From Methylophilales bacterium (GTDB lineage: Bacteria > Pseudomonadota > Gammaproteobacteria > Burkholderiales > Methylophilaceae), in the NCBI GenBank assembly GCA_013205275.1, contig JABMNG010000181.1, positions 1 through 13,414 of the forward strand: a stretch of DNA of 13,414 nucleotides. Direction: 5' to 3'. Both the position numbers and the translations under genes were made by a program. Of the stretch, positions 5,686-13,108 are shown one piece after another. Each line of letters opens with the position of its first letter. Within the stretch, counting starts at the first letter, position 1. The notes under the pieces are model-generated. The model was not told the origin of the DNA and searched no databases. It worked only from the letters and a program-made list of their open reading frames with translations.

Positions 5686-6831
5686 TTGTTAGGAACTATA
5701 AAAGCTCCCTCAATGTTAGGAATGCTAGGTGGCGGCCAATTAGGCCGTTTTTTTGTGATTGCAGCTCAAAATATAGGGTATCAAGTAACGGTCCTAGATC
5801 CAGATAAAAACAGCCCAGCCGGAGCGATTGCCGATGTTCATATATGTGCTGGCTATGAAGATATTTTAGCCTTAACAAAAATGAAAGAAACTTGCTTAGC
5901 AGTCACTACTGAGTTTGAAAATATTCCTGCCGCCACACTTGAATTCCTTGAAGAGGGTTTAATCGTTAGACCTTCATCAAAAGCGGTATCCGTTGTGCAG
6001 AATCGAATCCATGAAAAAATATTTCTTAGGGACAATAATTTTCCAGTAGGGGAGTTTGTAATTATTACAGATGTGGCATCTTTGGGTTTGGTTAAAAATG
6101 ATATTTACCCTGCAATACTAAAAATTGCACAATTTGGCTATGATGGTAAAGGCCAGATCCATGTTAATAATTACAAAGAGCTTGAAGCAGCTTATAAGAA
6201 ATTTTCTTATAAGCCTTGCATTCTTGAAAGAAAACTATCGTTAGATGCTGAAATATCTGTAGTGTTAGCTCGCGGACATGATGGCGAAAAGATTAATTTC
6301 CCTGTAGTGGAGAACCATCATGTATCAGGCATTTTAGATATCTCAATTGTTCCTGCTAGGGTGAGTAATGCTCTTTGTACTGAGGCAGTTCATTATGCCG
6401 AGAAAGTAGCTTCCCAGTTAAATTATATTGGGGTTATTGCTGTTGAATTTTTTATTTCTAATGGAAAAATTTATGTTAATGAGGTGGCGCCTCGCCCACA
6501 TAATTCTGGACACTACACTATGGATGCCTGCGATTTTAATCAGTTCGATGAACAGGTTTTTTCCTTAACAGGCACTCCTCTTAAAAATCCAAAACTAATA
6601 AAAAATGCAGTGATGGTAAATTTATTGGGCGATATTTGGTTTAAAAATGAAACATTAAGCCCACCAAACCTAGATTTATTTGATGGATCTACCACTGAAG
6701 TGCTACATATTTATGGGAAAAGCGAAGCAAGGGCCGGGAGAAAAATGGGGCATTTTACAGTTACGGGTGATAACGTAACAAATTTAGAGCTCAGAGCAAA
6801 AGAGATTAAAGACCTGCTCTCAAAAAATTGA
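5686..6831 (+). CDS. purK: N5-carboxyaminoimidazole ribonucleotide synthase PurK
   Basis: PurK is an ATP-grasp enzyme that carboxylates aminoimidazole ribonucleotide using ATP and bicarbonate, feeding PurE. The sequence shows the N-terminal GGGQLGR loop (15-21), the central YDGKGQ glycine loop (152-157), ERKLSLDAEISV (181-192) and the metal/ATP site VNEVAPRPHNSGHYT (264-278). The start is uncertain. TTG at 5686 directly follows the purE stop and gives 381 residues with a family-like N-terminal stretch before MLGGGQLGR, but has only a weak upstream TGGATG. The ATG at 5713 gives 372 residues and also has no well-placed Shine-Dalgarno. Translational coupling to purE is likely. The stop codon lies inside a hairpin shared with the convergent rpsT gene. 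Confidence 0.95.
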   Translation: MLGTIKAPSMLGMLGGGQLGRFFVIAAQNIGYQVTVLDPDKNSPAGAIADVHICAGYEDILALTKMKETCLAVTTEFENIPAATLEFLEEGLIVRPSSKAVSVVQNRIHEKIFLRDNNFPVGEFVIITDVASLGLVKNDIYPAILKIAQFGYDGKGQIHVNNYKELEAAYKKFSYKPCILERKLSLDAEISVVLARGHDGEKINFPVVENHHVSGILDISIVPARVSNALCTEAVHYAEKVASQLNYIGVIAVEFFISNGKIYVNEVAPRPHNSGHYTMDACDFNQFDEQVFSLTGTPLKNPKLIKNAVMVNLLGDIWFKNETLSPPNLDLFDGSTTEVLHIYGKSEARAGRKMGHFTVTGDNVTNLELRAKEIKDLLSKN

Positions 6832-6838
6832 AAGCAGG
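6813..6838 (-). terminator. Hairpin, probable terminator of rpsT, overlapping the purK 3' end
   Basis: Read on the minus strand, CCTGCTTTCAA pairs with TTGAGAGCAGG around a TTTT loop: 11 pairs including one G-U wobble. The hairpin begins 14 bases after the rpsT stop and is followed by a moderately T-rich stretch (TCTTTAATCTCTTTT). On the plus strand the wobble becomes a C-A mismatch and no T-run follows, so it suits rpsT better than purK. The U-tract is imperfect, so termination may be partial. Confidence 0.55.
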
Positions 6839-6852
6839 ATGCAGTAATTAAA

Positions 6853-7113
6853 TTAAAGCGCTTTTATTGCTGAATTAAGTCTAGATTTATGACGGGCAGC
6901 TTTATTCTTATGAATAATTTTCTTATCTGCAATACGGTCAATCACAGGGATATTCTTATCGTATTGCTCTTTTGCAACTTTTTTATCTCCGGATTGAATT
7001 GCCTTAACAATTTTTTTTAATGCCGTTCTGAACATTGTTCGAAGACTAGCGTTGTGAGCCCTTTCGGTGTCGTTTTGTCTTGCGCGCTTTCTGGTTTGAG
7101 CTGTATTTGCCAT
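6853..7113 (-). CDS. rpsT: 30S ribosomal protein bS20
   Basis: bS20 is a primary-binding helical protein of the small subunit that contacts 16S rRNA. The 86-residue, strongly basic product begins MANTAQTRKRARQNDTERAHN and ends HKNKAARHKSRLNSAIKAL, both typical of the family, with helical lysine- and alanine-rich sequence between. The ATG at 7113 has an AAGGA element eight bases upstream. It is a single-gene unit on the minus strand, divergent from murJ and convergent with purK. An rpsT-murJ-ribF-ileS-lspA neighbourhood is widespread in beta- and gammaproteobacteria. Confidence 0.98.
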   Translation of the reverse strand: MANTAQTRKRARQNDTERAHNASLRTMFRTALKKIVKAIQSGDKKVAKEQYDKNIPVIDRIADKKIIHKNKAARHKSRLNSAIKAL

Positions 7114-7153
7114 AAAATAAATCCTTGTATATACATATTTGAAATAACCTCGT

Positions 7154-7182
7154 ATTCTATATATTTTCCCTCATAGATACAA
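7154..7182 (-). promoter_or_regulatory. Candidate promoter of rpsT
   Basis: On the minus strand TTGTAT (7182-7177) and TAGAAT (7159-7154) are spaced 17 bases apart. The -10 matches consensus at 5/6 positions while the -35 keeps only TTG. A start near 7147 would leave a leader of about 33 bases before rpsT. It lies in the 163-base divergent space with murJ, which otherwise shows nothing recognisable. Confidence 0.5.
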
Positions 7183-7240
7183 GTATTCAACCATTTTTTC
7201 ACCTCTTCATTTTTATTGAGATATGCTCGAATGATGAACA

Positions 7241-7249
7241 TGATAGAAT
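7241..7249 (+). promoter_or_regulatory. Candidate extended -10 promoter element for murJ
   Basis: TGATAGAAT fits the extended -10 pattern TG-N-TATAAT with one mismatch. No convincing -35 is found 17 bases upstream, which is acceptable for extended -10 promoters. Transcription would start near 7256, about 20 bases before the murJ ATG. It would drive the murJ-ribF-ileS-lspA run, but the call rests on one short element. Confidence 0.4.
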
Positions 7250-7276
7250 TTTAATGACTTTTTTAATTGCATTCTA

Positions 7277-8815
7277 ATGAATATATTTAAAACATTGGCC
7301 AATGTAGGTGGCATGACAACTATCTCGAGAGTTCTTGGATTTTTGAGAGACAGTATTATTGCATCAATTTTTGGCGCCGGGATGTCTACAGATGCTTTTT
7401 TTGTGGCCTTTAAAATTCCTAATTTGTTAAGAAGAATTTCTGCTGAAGGTGCTTTTACTCAGGCCTTCATACCCGTTCTTTCAGAATATAAGTCTAAAAA
7501 ATCGAAAAAAGATGTTGATTTATTAATTAATAAAGTTGCAACTCTATTAGGGATTATATTAGTTATTGTTACATTAATTGGTGTCTTTGGTGCTCCTTGG
7601 CTTATTTATCTCAGCGCCCCAGGGTTTATTCAGGATCCTGATAAATTCGACCTTACCGTAACATTATTAAGAATCACATTTCCTTATATTTTTTTTATTT
7701 CTTTGGTTTCTATGGCAGGAGGAATTTTAAATACTTACGGAAAGTATAGTATCCCTGCTTTTACACCTGTTTTGCTCAATGTATCGTTTATCGTAGCCGC
7801 ATTATTTTTTTCTAATACTTTTTCTGAGCCAGTTATTGTTTTGGCTTGGGCTGTTTTTATTGGTGGTGTGTTGCAACTAGTATTTCAACTGCCTTTTTTA
7901 TATCAAATAGACTGCATTCCTAAAATTGACTTTGATTTCAAGGAGCCAGGACTGCGGAGAATGATGAGATTGATGATCCCAGCAATTATTGGTGTTTCAG
8001 CCACTCAAATTTCTCTACTAATAAATACAATCTTCGCATCATTTTTATCAACAGGCAGCGTTTCATGGCTGTATTATGCCGACCGCCTGATGGAATTCCC
8101 TGCTGGAGTATTAGGTGTTGCATTAAGTACCGTGTTATTACCTACTCTCTCAAAAAGCTTCTCTGAGAACAACCATTCAAGTTACTCTCGTTTGGTTAAT
8201 TGGGGACTAAAGTTGGCAATTTTATTAGGGGCTCCGGCAGCTATTGCATTAGGCCTATTAGCAATACCAATCATAACGACACTATTTTTCTATGGAGCAT
8301 TTAGTCAGCACGATGTTTTAATGACGCAATATGCTGTGATTGCTTATAGTATTGGATTAATTGGTTTAATTTTAGTCAAGGTGCTTGCGCCCGCTTTCTA
8401 TGCACAACAAAATATTAGAACCCCTGTTCGAATTGCAATTTTTACGTTATTTTGCACGCAATTTATGAATTTGATATTTATTGGGTATTTTAAGCACGCA
8501 GGATTAGCCCTTTCGATAGGTTTGGGCGCATGTATCAATGCAGGACTTTTATTCTATTTCTTAAAAAAGGGCGGCAACTTTAAATTAGACGTTGGCTGGT
8601 TATCTTTCTTGGTGAGGGTAATTGTTGCCATAATTGTTATGGCGCTATTCCTTTTTTATGCGCGTGGCACAATGGACGAATGGGTAGCATTTAATCTTGG
8701 TAGCAAGGCCATAAGATTATTATTCTTGGTTACTGTTGGCTCAATATTATATTTTACCGCTTTGCTCCTCTTAGGTATCAATCTTAAAGAGTTCGTAAAT
8801 AAAAAGATTCTATAG
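7277..8815 (+). CDS. murJ: Lipid II flippase MurJ (MviN)
   Basis: MurJ moves undecaprenyl-linked lipid II across the inner membrane for peptidoglycan assembly. The 512-residue protein is almost exactly the E. coli length (511) and consists of many hydrophobic segments consistent with the 14-helix MOP-superfamily fold. The N-terminal signature is clear: ISRVLGFLRD, FGAGMSTDAFFVAFKIPNLLRR and AEGAFTQAFIPVLSEYKS, which include the conserved arginines of the central cavity. The later YYADRLMEFPAGVLGVALSTVLLPTLS segment is also typical. The ATG at 7277 has no clear Shine-Dalgarno, but the family N-terminus begins here. It heads the plus-strand run and stops three bases before ribF. Confidence 0.97.
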   Translation: MNIFKTLANVGGMTTISRVLGFLRDSIIASIFGAGMSTDAFFVAFKIPNLLRRISAEGAFTQAFIPVLSEYKSKKSKKDVDLLINKVATLLGIILVIVTLIGVFGAPWLIYLSAPGFIQDPDKFDLTVTLLRITFPYIFFISLVSMAGGILNTYGKYSIPAFTPVLLNVSFIVAALFFSNTFSEPVIVLAWAVFIGGVLQLVFQLPFLYQIDCIPKIDFDFKEPGLRRMMRLMIPAIIGVSATQISLLINTIFASFLSTGSVSWLYYADRLMEFPAGVLGVALSTVLLPTLSKSFSENNHSSYSRLVNWGLKLAILLGAPAAIALGLLAIPIITTLFFYGAFSQHDVLMTQYAVIAYSIGLIGLILVKVLAPAFYAQQNIRTPVRIAIFTLFCTQFMNLIFIGYFKHAGLALSIGLGACINAGLLFYFLKKGGNFKLDVGWLSFLVRVIVAIIVMALFLFYARGTMDEWVAFNLGSKAIRLLFLVTVGSILYFTALLLLGINLKEFVNKKIL

Positions 8816-8818
8816 GTC

Positions 8819-9721
8819 ATGAAAATATTCAGACATTTACCGGAAGCAAGGACTGCGGCTGCAGTAACAATAGGAAATTATGATGGTCTTCATTTAGGGC
8901 ATCAGAGGATACTAGAATTATTAATATCCGAATCAAAACTCAGAAATATTGAAGCGGCGGTGCTAACCTTTGAGCCACATCCGAAAGAATTTTTCTCCCC
9001 AGCTACTGCTCCATCTAGAATTATTAGTCTTAGAGAGAAATTAGAGTTTTTTGAGGAACTTAAAATCGACAGAGTTTATATTATTAAATTTAATAAAAAT
9101 TTTTCTGATATTACATCCGAAGGATTTATTAAGTTATTAAAAGTAATAAAAACTGAATTAGTTGTTGTGGGTCAGGATTTTAAATTCGGCAACAGACGAG
9201 AGGGTACGATAAATGATATTTCTAGAAATAAAATTGACGTTATCGGAATCAAGGAAATTAAATTAGGAAAAGAAAGAATTTCTAGTACAACCATAAGAGA
9301 TGCTCTTTCTGAAGGAGACCTTATTAAGGCACATGCCTATATGGGAAGGTCTTACTGTATCTCAGGAAAAGTTATTCATGGCGAAAAGCTAGGAAGGGAA
9401 ATAGGCTATCCAACGGCTAATATTCATATGCTTCATAACCGACCGCCATTAAAGGGCGTCTTTGCTGTAAAATTAGGCGATAATTATGGAGTTGCGAATT
9501 TAGGCACTAGGCCGACAATAGCTGGAATTTCAAAGCTTCATTTAGAGGTTCACTTATTTAATTTTACAAATGATATATATGGGCAGCATGTTCGCGTAAC
9601 ATTTTTAAAAAAAATAAGAGATGAGATCAAATTTAAGAGTATTAATGATCTTAAAAAACAGATTCAAATCGACGTTGAGAATGCAAAGACATATATAAAA
9701 AATTATGACAGACGAAAATAA
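8819..9721 (+). CDS. ribF: Bifunctional riboflavin kinase / FAD synthetase RibF
   Basis: RibF phosphorylates riboflavin to FMN and adenylylates FMN to FAD. The 300-residue protein has an N-terminal nucleotidyltransferase domain with GNYDGLHLGHQ (19-29, the HxGH-type nucleotide site), GQDFKFGNRREG (118-129) and ISSTTIR (154-160). The C-terminal riboflavin kinase domain has GREIGYPTAN (192-201) with the PTAN Mg-ATP motif and NLGTRPTI (227-234). It follows murJ after three bases. The only SD-like bases (ATAGG) are two bases from the ATG, so initiation may be coupled to murJ. There is no room for an FMN riboswitch. Its last 17 bases overlap ileS. Confidence 0.97.
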   Translation: MKIFRHLPEARTAAAVTIGNYDGLHLGHQRILELLISESKLRNIEAAVLTFEPHPKEFFSPATAPSRIISLREKLEFFEELKIDRVYIIKFNKNFSDITSEGFIKLLKVIKTELVVVGQDFKFGNRREGTINDISRNKIDVIGIKEIKLGKERISSTTIRDALSEGDLIKAHAYMGRSYCISGKVIHGEKLGREIGYPTANIHMLHNRPPLKGVFAVKLGDNYGVANLGTRPTIAGISKLHLEVHLFNFTNDIYGQHVRVTFLKKIRDEIKFKSINDLKKQIQIDVENAKTYIKNYDRRK

Positions 9722-12476
9722 ATATAAATTAAATCTTCCAGATACGAAATTTCCAATGAGAGGCGATCTTGCTAAAAGAGAGCCTCAGTGGATAGAGCAA
9801 TGGAATAAGCGAAAGCTATATCGGGAGGTTTCTAATTCCAGAAAAGGAATGAAGAAGTTCATTTTGCATGATGGCCCACCGTATGCGAACGGAGATATTC
9901 ATATTGGGCATGCTGTCAATAAAATTCTAAAGGACTTTATTGTTAAATCAAAAATTCTTTCTGGATATGATGCTCCGTTTATTCCGGGATGGGATTGTCA
10001 CGGCCTGCCAATTGAATTAGTTGTTGAAAAAAATCATGGAAAAAATATTAGCCCAACTAAGTTTAGAGAGTTATGTCGCTCTTATGCCTTAGAGCAAGTT
10101 GAGAAGCAAAAGAAGGACTTCCAGCGTCTTGGTGTATTGGGAGATTGGGACAATCCTTATTTAACGCTTGATTATAAAACTGAAGCAGACATTGTCCGCT
10201 CTCTTGGAAAGATATATAGAAATGGATTTTTATATCAAGGCAGTAAGCCAGTTCATTGGTGCACAGATTGTGGTTCAGCGTTAGCAGAAGCAGAGGTTGA
10301 GTATGAAGATAAAATATCTCCTGCAATTGATGTTGGTTTCATCGGGAACGAGCATGAAAAGTTAGAAACAATTTTTTCCATTAAATCCACAAAAGAAATA
10401 TTAGCAGTTATCTGGACAACAACACCTTGGACGCTCCCTGCAAATGAAGCTATATCAGTTAATCCTGATCTTAATTATGGCCTTTATGAGGAAGATAATA
10501 AGCTTCTCATTTTGTCGTCAGAATTGGCTGAACAGAGATTATTAAAGTATAAATATACGGCTAAATTAATTGGAACATGCAAAGGAAGCTCGCTCGAAGG
10601 CATTTTATTTACACATCCATTCCTTGAAAAGTCTGTCCCCATTATTTGTGGCGATCATGTGACCACTGAAACAGGCACTGGGCTTGTGCATACTGCCCCT
10701 GCGCATGGAATTGACGATTATATCGTAGGAGGTAAATACGGTTTACCTGTTGATAATCCGGTCGATGAGGAAGGAAAGTTTAAGAAGAATGTTTTATTGC
10801 TTTCAGGCTTGACAGTTTGGGAAGCCAATCCAGTGGTGATAGATATATTAGGTAAAAATAATGCGTTGATTTTTAGTGAGAAGTATCAGCACAGCTATCC
10901 ACATTGTTGGAGACATAAGGCACCTATTATTTTCAGGGCAACTCATCAATGGTTTATTGGAATGAATCATAAAGGTAAAGACAATAAATCATTGCGAGAC
11001 TTTGCTTACAAAGCAGTTCTCGAAACAAAATTTTTCCCTGATTGGGGTAAAAATAGACTCGAATCTATGATTAAAAATAGACCAGATTGGTGCGTTTCAA
11101 GACAAAGAAACTGGGGCGTCCCTATTCCAATTTTTCTTAATAAAGAGACTAATCTTCCACATCCAAAAACAGAACAATTTTTTGATATTGTCGCAAAATT
11201 GATAGAAAAAAATGGTATTGATGCATGGTTTAATTTAGATCCGTCATCTCTGCTTGGTTATGAGACTGATGACTATATAAAAATTAACGACACATTGGAT
11301 GTCTGGTTTGATTCTGGAACCACACATCAATCAGTGCTGCTAGAAAGAGAGGAGCTATCTAATCCCGCGGACCTTTACTTGGAGGGCTCTGATCAGCATC
11401 GGGGTTGGTTTCAATCAAGCTTATTAACCAGTTGTGCTATTAATGGAAAGGCACCGTACCGCTCATTATTGACGCATGGATTTGTTGTTGATGGGCAGGG
11501 CTATAAGATGAGTAAATCCAAAGGAAATGTCATAGCCCCTCAGAAGATTATGGATCAATATGGGGCTGATGTATTAAGGTTATGGGTAGCATCCACGGAT
11601 TACTCAGGCGAATTAAATATCTCAGACGAAATTATAAAGCGCGTTTCAGAAAGCTATCGAAGGATAAGAAATACCTTAAGATTTTTATGTGCAAATTTGG
11701 AGGATTTTGATCATAAAACTATGTCTCTTGAGGTTTCTGAATTATTATCGGTCGATAAATACAGCTTATTTATTTTAGATAACCTCCAGCAATCTATTCT
11801 TAAGGATTATGAGAGCTTTGAATTTTATCTGGCCATCCAAAAGTTTTTATCTTTTTGTTCCGAGGATATGGGAGGCTTTTATCTTGATGTCCTAAAAGAT
11901 CGACTATACACTCTCAGTGAAAACTCAAAGGAAAGGCGATCAGCTCAGGTTGCTCTATATCACATTACGCAATCACTGATTCGCATCATGTCACCCATTT
12001 TAAGCTTCACAGCGCAAGAGGCGTGGGAAGTTGTAAACAAAGATCATAGCAATACTGTTTTCTCAGACAGTTGGTATGATATTCCTCCACATGGGTTATC
12101 AGACTCTGAAATAGAAGCATGGCAAACAGCGATGGATACCAGGGTTTTGGCTAATAAAAAAATCGAGGAGGTTAGGGAGCAAGGTAATGTAGGCTCTTCA
12201 CTTCAGGCCACACTTGAAATTAAGGCAAATTCCATTATTTATAAGCATCTTTCTAGTTTTAATGAAGAGTTGAAATATATTTTTATTACATCTGATATTA
12301 AATTAATAGCAGGGGAGGGTGATACTGAAATTTCTGTTATACCTTCACCGCATCTAAAATGTGATCGTTGTTGGCATTACGCTGAGTCTGTTGGCTCGAT
12401 TAATGACCATCCATCAATTTGCACGAGATGCTTCACAAATTTATTTGGGCAAGGTGAATTAAGGATTCATGCGTAA
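9705..12476 (+). CDS. ileS: Isoleucyl-tRNA synthetase
   Basis: IleS charges tRNA-Ile with isoleucine and hydrolyses mischarged valine. The 923-residue class I enzyme has the N-terminal block LNLPDTKFPMRGDLAKREP, the HIGH motif within PYANGDIHIGH (HIGH at 66-69), the CP1 editing domain with TTPWTLPAN and HTAPAHGIDDY, and KMSKS at 601-605. A C-terminal zinc site has C886/C889 (CDRCWHY) and C906/C909 (CTRC), as in the bacterial IleS type of E. coli (938 residues). The intact Cys4 site and family-like start argue for a complete gene. The ATG at 9705 overlaps ribF by 17 bases with no good Shine-Dalgarno. The last eight bases overlap lspA. Confidence 0.98.
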   Translation: MTDENKYKLNLPDTKFPMRGDLAKREPQWIEQWNKRKLYREVSNSRKGMKKFILHDGPPYANGDIHIGHAVNKILKDFIVKSKILSGYDAPFIPGWDCHGLPIELVVEKNHGKNISPTKFRELCRSYALEQVEKQKKDFQRLGVLGDWDNPYLTLDYKTEADIVRSLGKIYRNGFLYQGSKPVHWCTDCGSALAEAEVEYEDKISPAIDVGFIGNEHEKLETIFSIKSTKEILAVIWTTTPWTLPANEAISVNPDLNYGLYEEDNKLLILSSELAEQRLLKYKYTAKLIGTCKGSSLEGILFTHPFLEKSVPIICGDHVTTETGTGLVHTAPAHGIDDYIVGGKYGLPVDNPVDEEGKFKKNVLLLSGLTVWEANPVVIDILGKNNALIFSEKYQHSYPHCWRHKAPIIFRATHQWFIGMNHKGKDNKSLRDFAYKAVLETKFFPDWGKNRLESMIKNRPDWCVSRQRNWGVPIPIFLNKETNLPHPKTEQFFDIVAKLIEKNGIDAWFNLDPSSLLGYETDDYIKINDTLDVWFDSGTTHQSVLLEREELSNPADLYLEGSDQHRGWFQSSLLTSCAINGKAPYRSLLTHGFVVDGQGYKMSKSKGNVIAPQKIMDQYGADVLRLWVASTDYSGELNISDEIIKRVSESYRRIRNTLRFLCANLEDFDHKTMSLEVSELLSVDKYSLFILDNLQQSILKDYESFEFYLAIQKFLSFCSEDMGGFYLDVLKDRLYTLSENSKERRSAQVALYHITQSLIRIMSPILSFTAQEAWEVVNKDHSNTVFSDSWYDIPPHGLSDSEIEAWQTAMDTRVLANKKIEEVREQGNVGSSLQATLEIKANSIIYKHLSSFNEELKYIFITSDIKLIAGEGDTEISVIPSPHLKCDRCWHYAESVGSINDHPSICTRCFTNLFGQGELRIHA

Positions 12477-12930
12477 ATTAATTGGTATGAGTCTGTTGAT
12501 AATGATTTTGGATCAAATTACTAAATTATTAGTGCTAAAATTTATTGCGCTTAATGGCTACATTTCGATCTTTTCATTCCTTAAGCTTGTTCATTTTCAG
12601 AATTCTGGTGCTGCATTTAGTTTTCTTCATAATGCGGGAGGGTGGCAAAGATATTTTTTAATTGCAATCTCATCAATCGCTGTGACATGGATTCCATTTT
12701 ACTATGTAAGAAATAAAAATAAACCCATATTGCTCGCTGGTTTATTATTTATACTTGGTGGGGCATTAGGTAATCTCGTTGACCGCATTAGGCTGGGTTA
12801 TGTTATTGATTTCATTTATCTTCATATTGATGAATGGTATTGGCCGGCATTTAATATAGCAGACAGCAGCATATGTATTGGCGCAGGATTATTACTTTAC
12901 GATGCCTATAAGAGAAGGCTTGATGACTGA
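12469..12930 (+). CDS. lspA: Lipoprotein signal peptidase LspA (signal peptidase II)
   Basis: LspA cleaves the signal peptide from diacylglyceryl-modified prolipoproteins in the inner membrane. The 153-residue protein has four predicted membrane segments (about 4-26, 62-80, 86-104 and 128-147). The conserved family motifs are present: D15 in the first helix, NSGAAFS (45-51), GNLVDR (101-106), and the catalytic aspartates D114 (VIDF) and D132 (FNIADSSI), 18 residues apart as in E. coli. Its ATG lies in the ileS 3' end, eight bases before the end of the ileS stop, with AAGGA three bases upstream and AAGGTG farther back. The ileS-lspA pair is a standard arrangement. It overlaps the following small ORF by eight bases. 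Confidence 0.97.
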   Translation: MRKLIGMSLLIMILDQITKLLVLKFIALNGYISIFSFLKLVHFQNSGAAFSFLHNAGGWQRYFLIAISSIAVTWIPFYYVRNKNKPILLAGLLFILGGALGNLVDRIRLGYVIDFIYLHIDEWYWPAFNIADSSICIGAGLLLYDAYKRRLDD

Positions 12931-13108
12931 CACCATTAAAACAATTCAAGAAAAAATTAAGCAGGCAACAAAAGAACAGAAAAAATTAGAGCAAAGCCCT
13001 GACATAATTGAAATACATGAGGATGATCGACCAGGATTTTGGGAAGTTAGAGGCTACCATAATGATGCAGACCCATGGAGAGGAGGGAGATATTCTGTTA
13101 ATTACTGA
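12923..13108 (+). CDS. Unrecognised 61-residue protein between lspA and yjbQ
   Basis: I do not recognise this ORF. The first ~25 residues (MTDTIKTIQEKIKQATKEQK and on) are charged, lysine- and glutamate-rich and likely helical. The C-terminal part changes character: an acidic IHEDD, then PGFWEVRGYHNDADPWRGGR and SVNY, rich in Trp, Tyr, Gly and Arg. No signal peptide or membrane segment is visible. The start is chosen at 12923 rather than an earlier in-frame ATG at 12878, because GAAGG (12914-12918) lies four bases upstream and the resulting eight-base overlap with lspA repeats the pattern of neighbouring pairs. The position where fkpB or ispH often follows lspA is taken by this ORF. It may be co-translated with lspA and yjbQ. 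Function unknown. Confidence 0.6.
   Translation: MTDTIKTIQEKIKQATKEQKKLEQSPDIIEIHEDDRPGFWEVRGYHNDADPWRGGRYSVNY

Noticed and set aside
7017..7241. 74-codon minus-strand open frame covering the rpsT start and upstream region
   Set aside because: It overlaps rpsT in another frame and runs through the rpsT promoter and SD, without family resemblance.
8760..8825. FMN riboswitch or promoter before ribF
   Set aside because: Only three bases separate murJ and ribF, and nothing in the murJ 3' end resembles the conserved FMN aptamer.
10063..10326. 87-codon minus-strand open frame inside ileS
   Set aside because: It is antisense to a fully conserved part of IleS and has no recognisable protein features.
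12878..12922. Longer form of the 61-residue ORF starting within lspA
   Set aside because: It would overlap lspA by 53 bases without an SD, while the ATG at 12923 has GAAGG at proper spacing.
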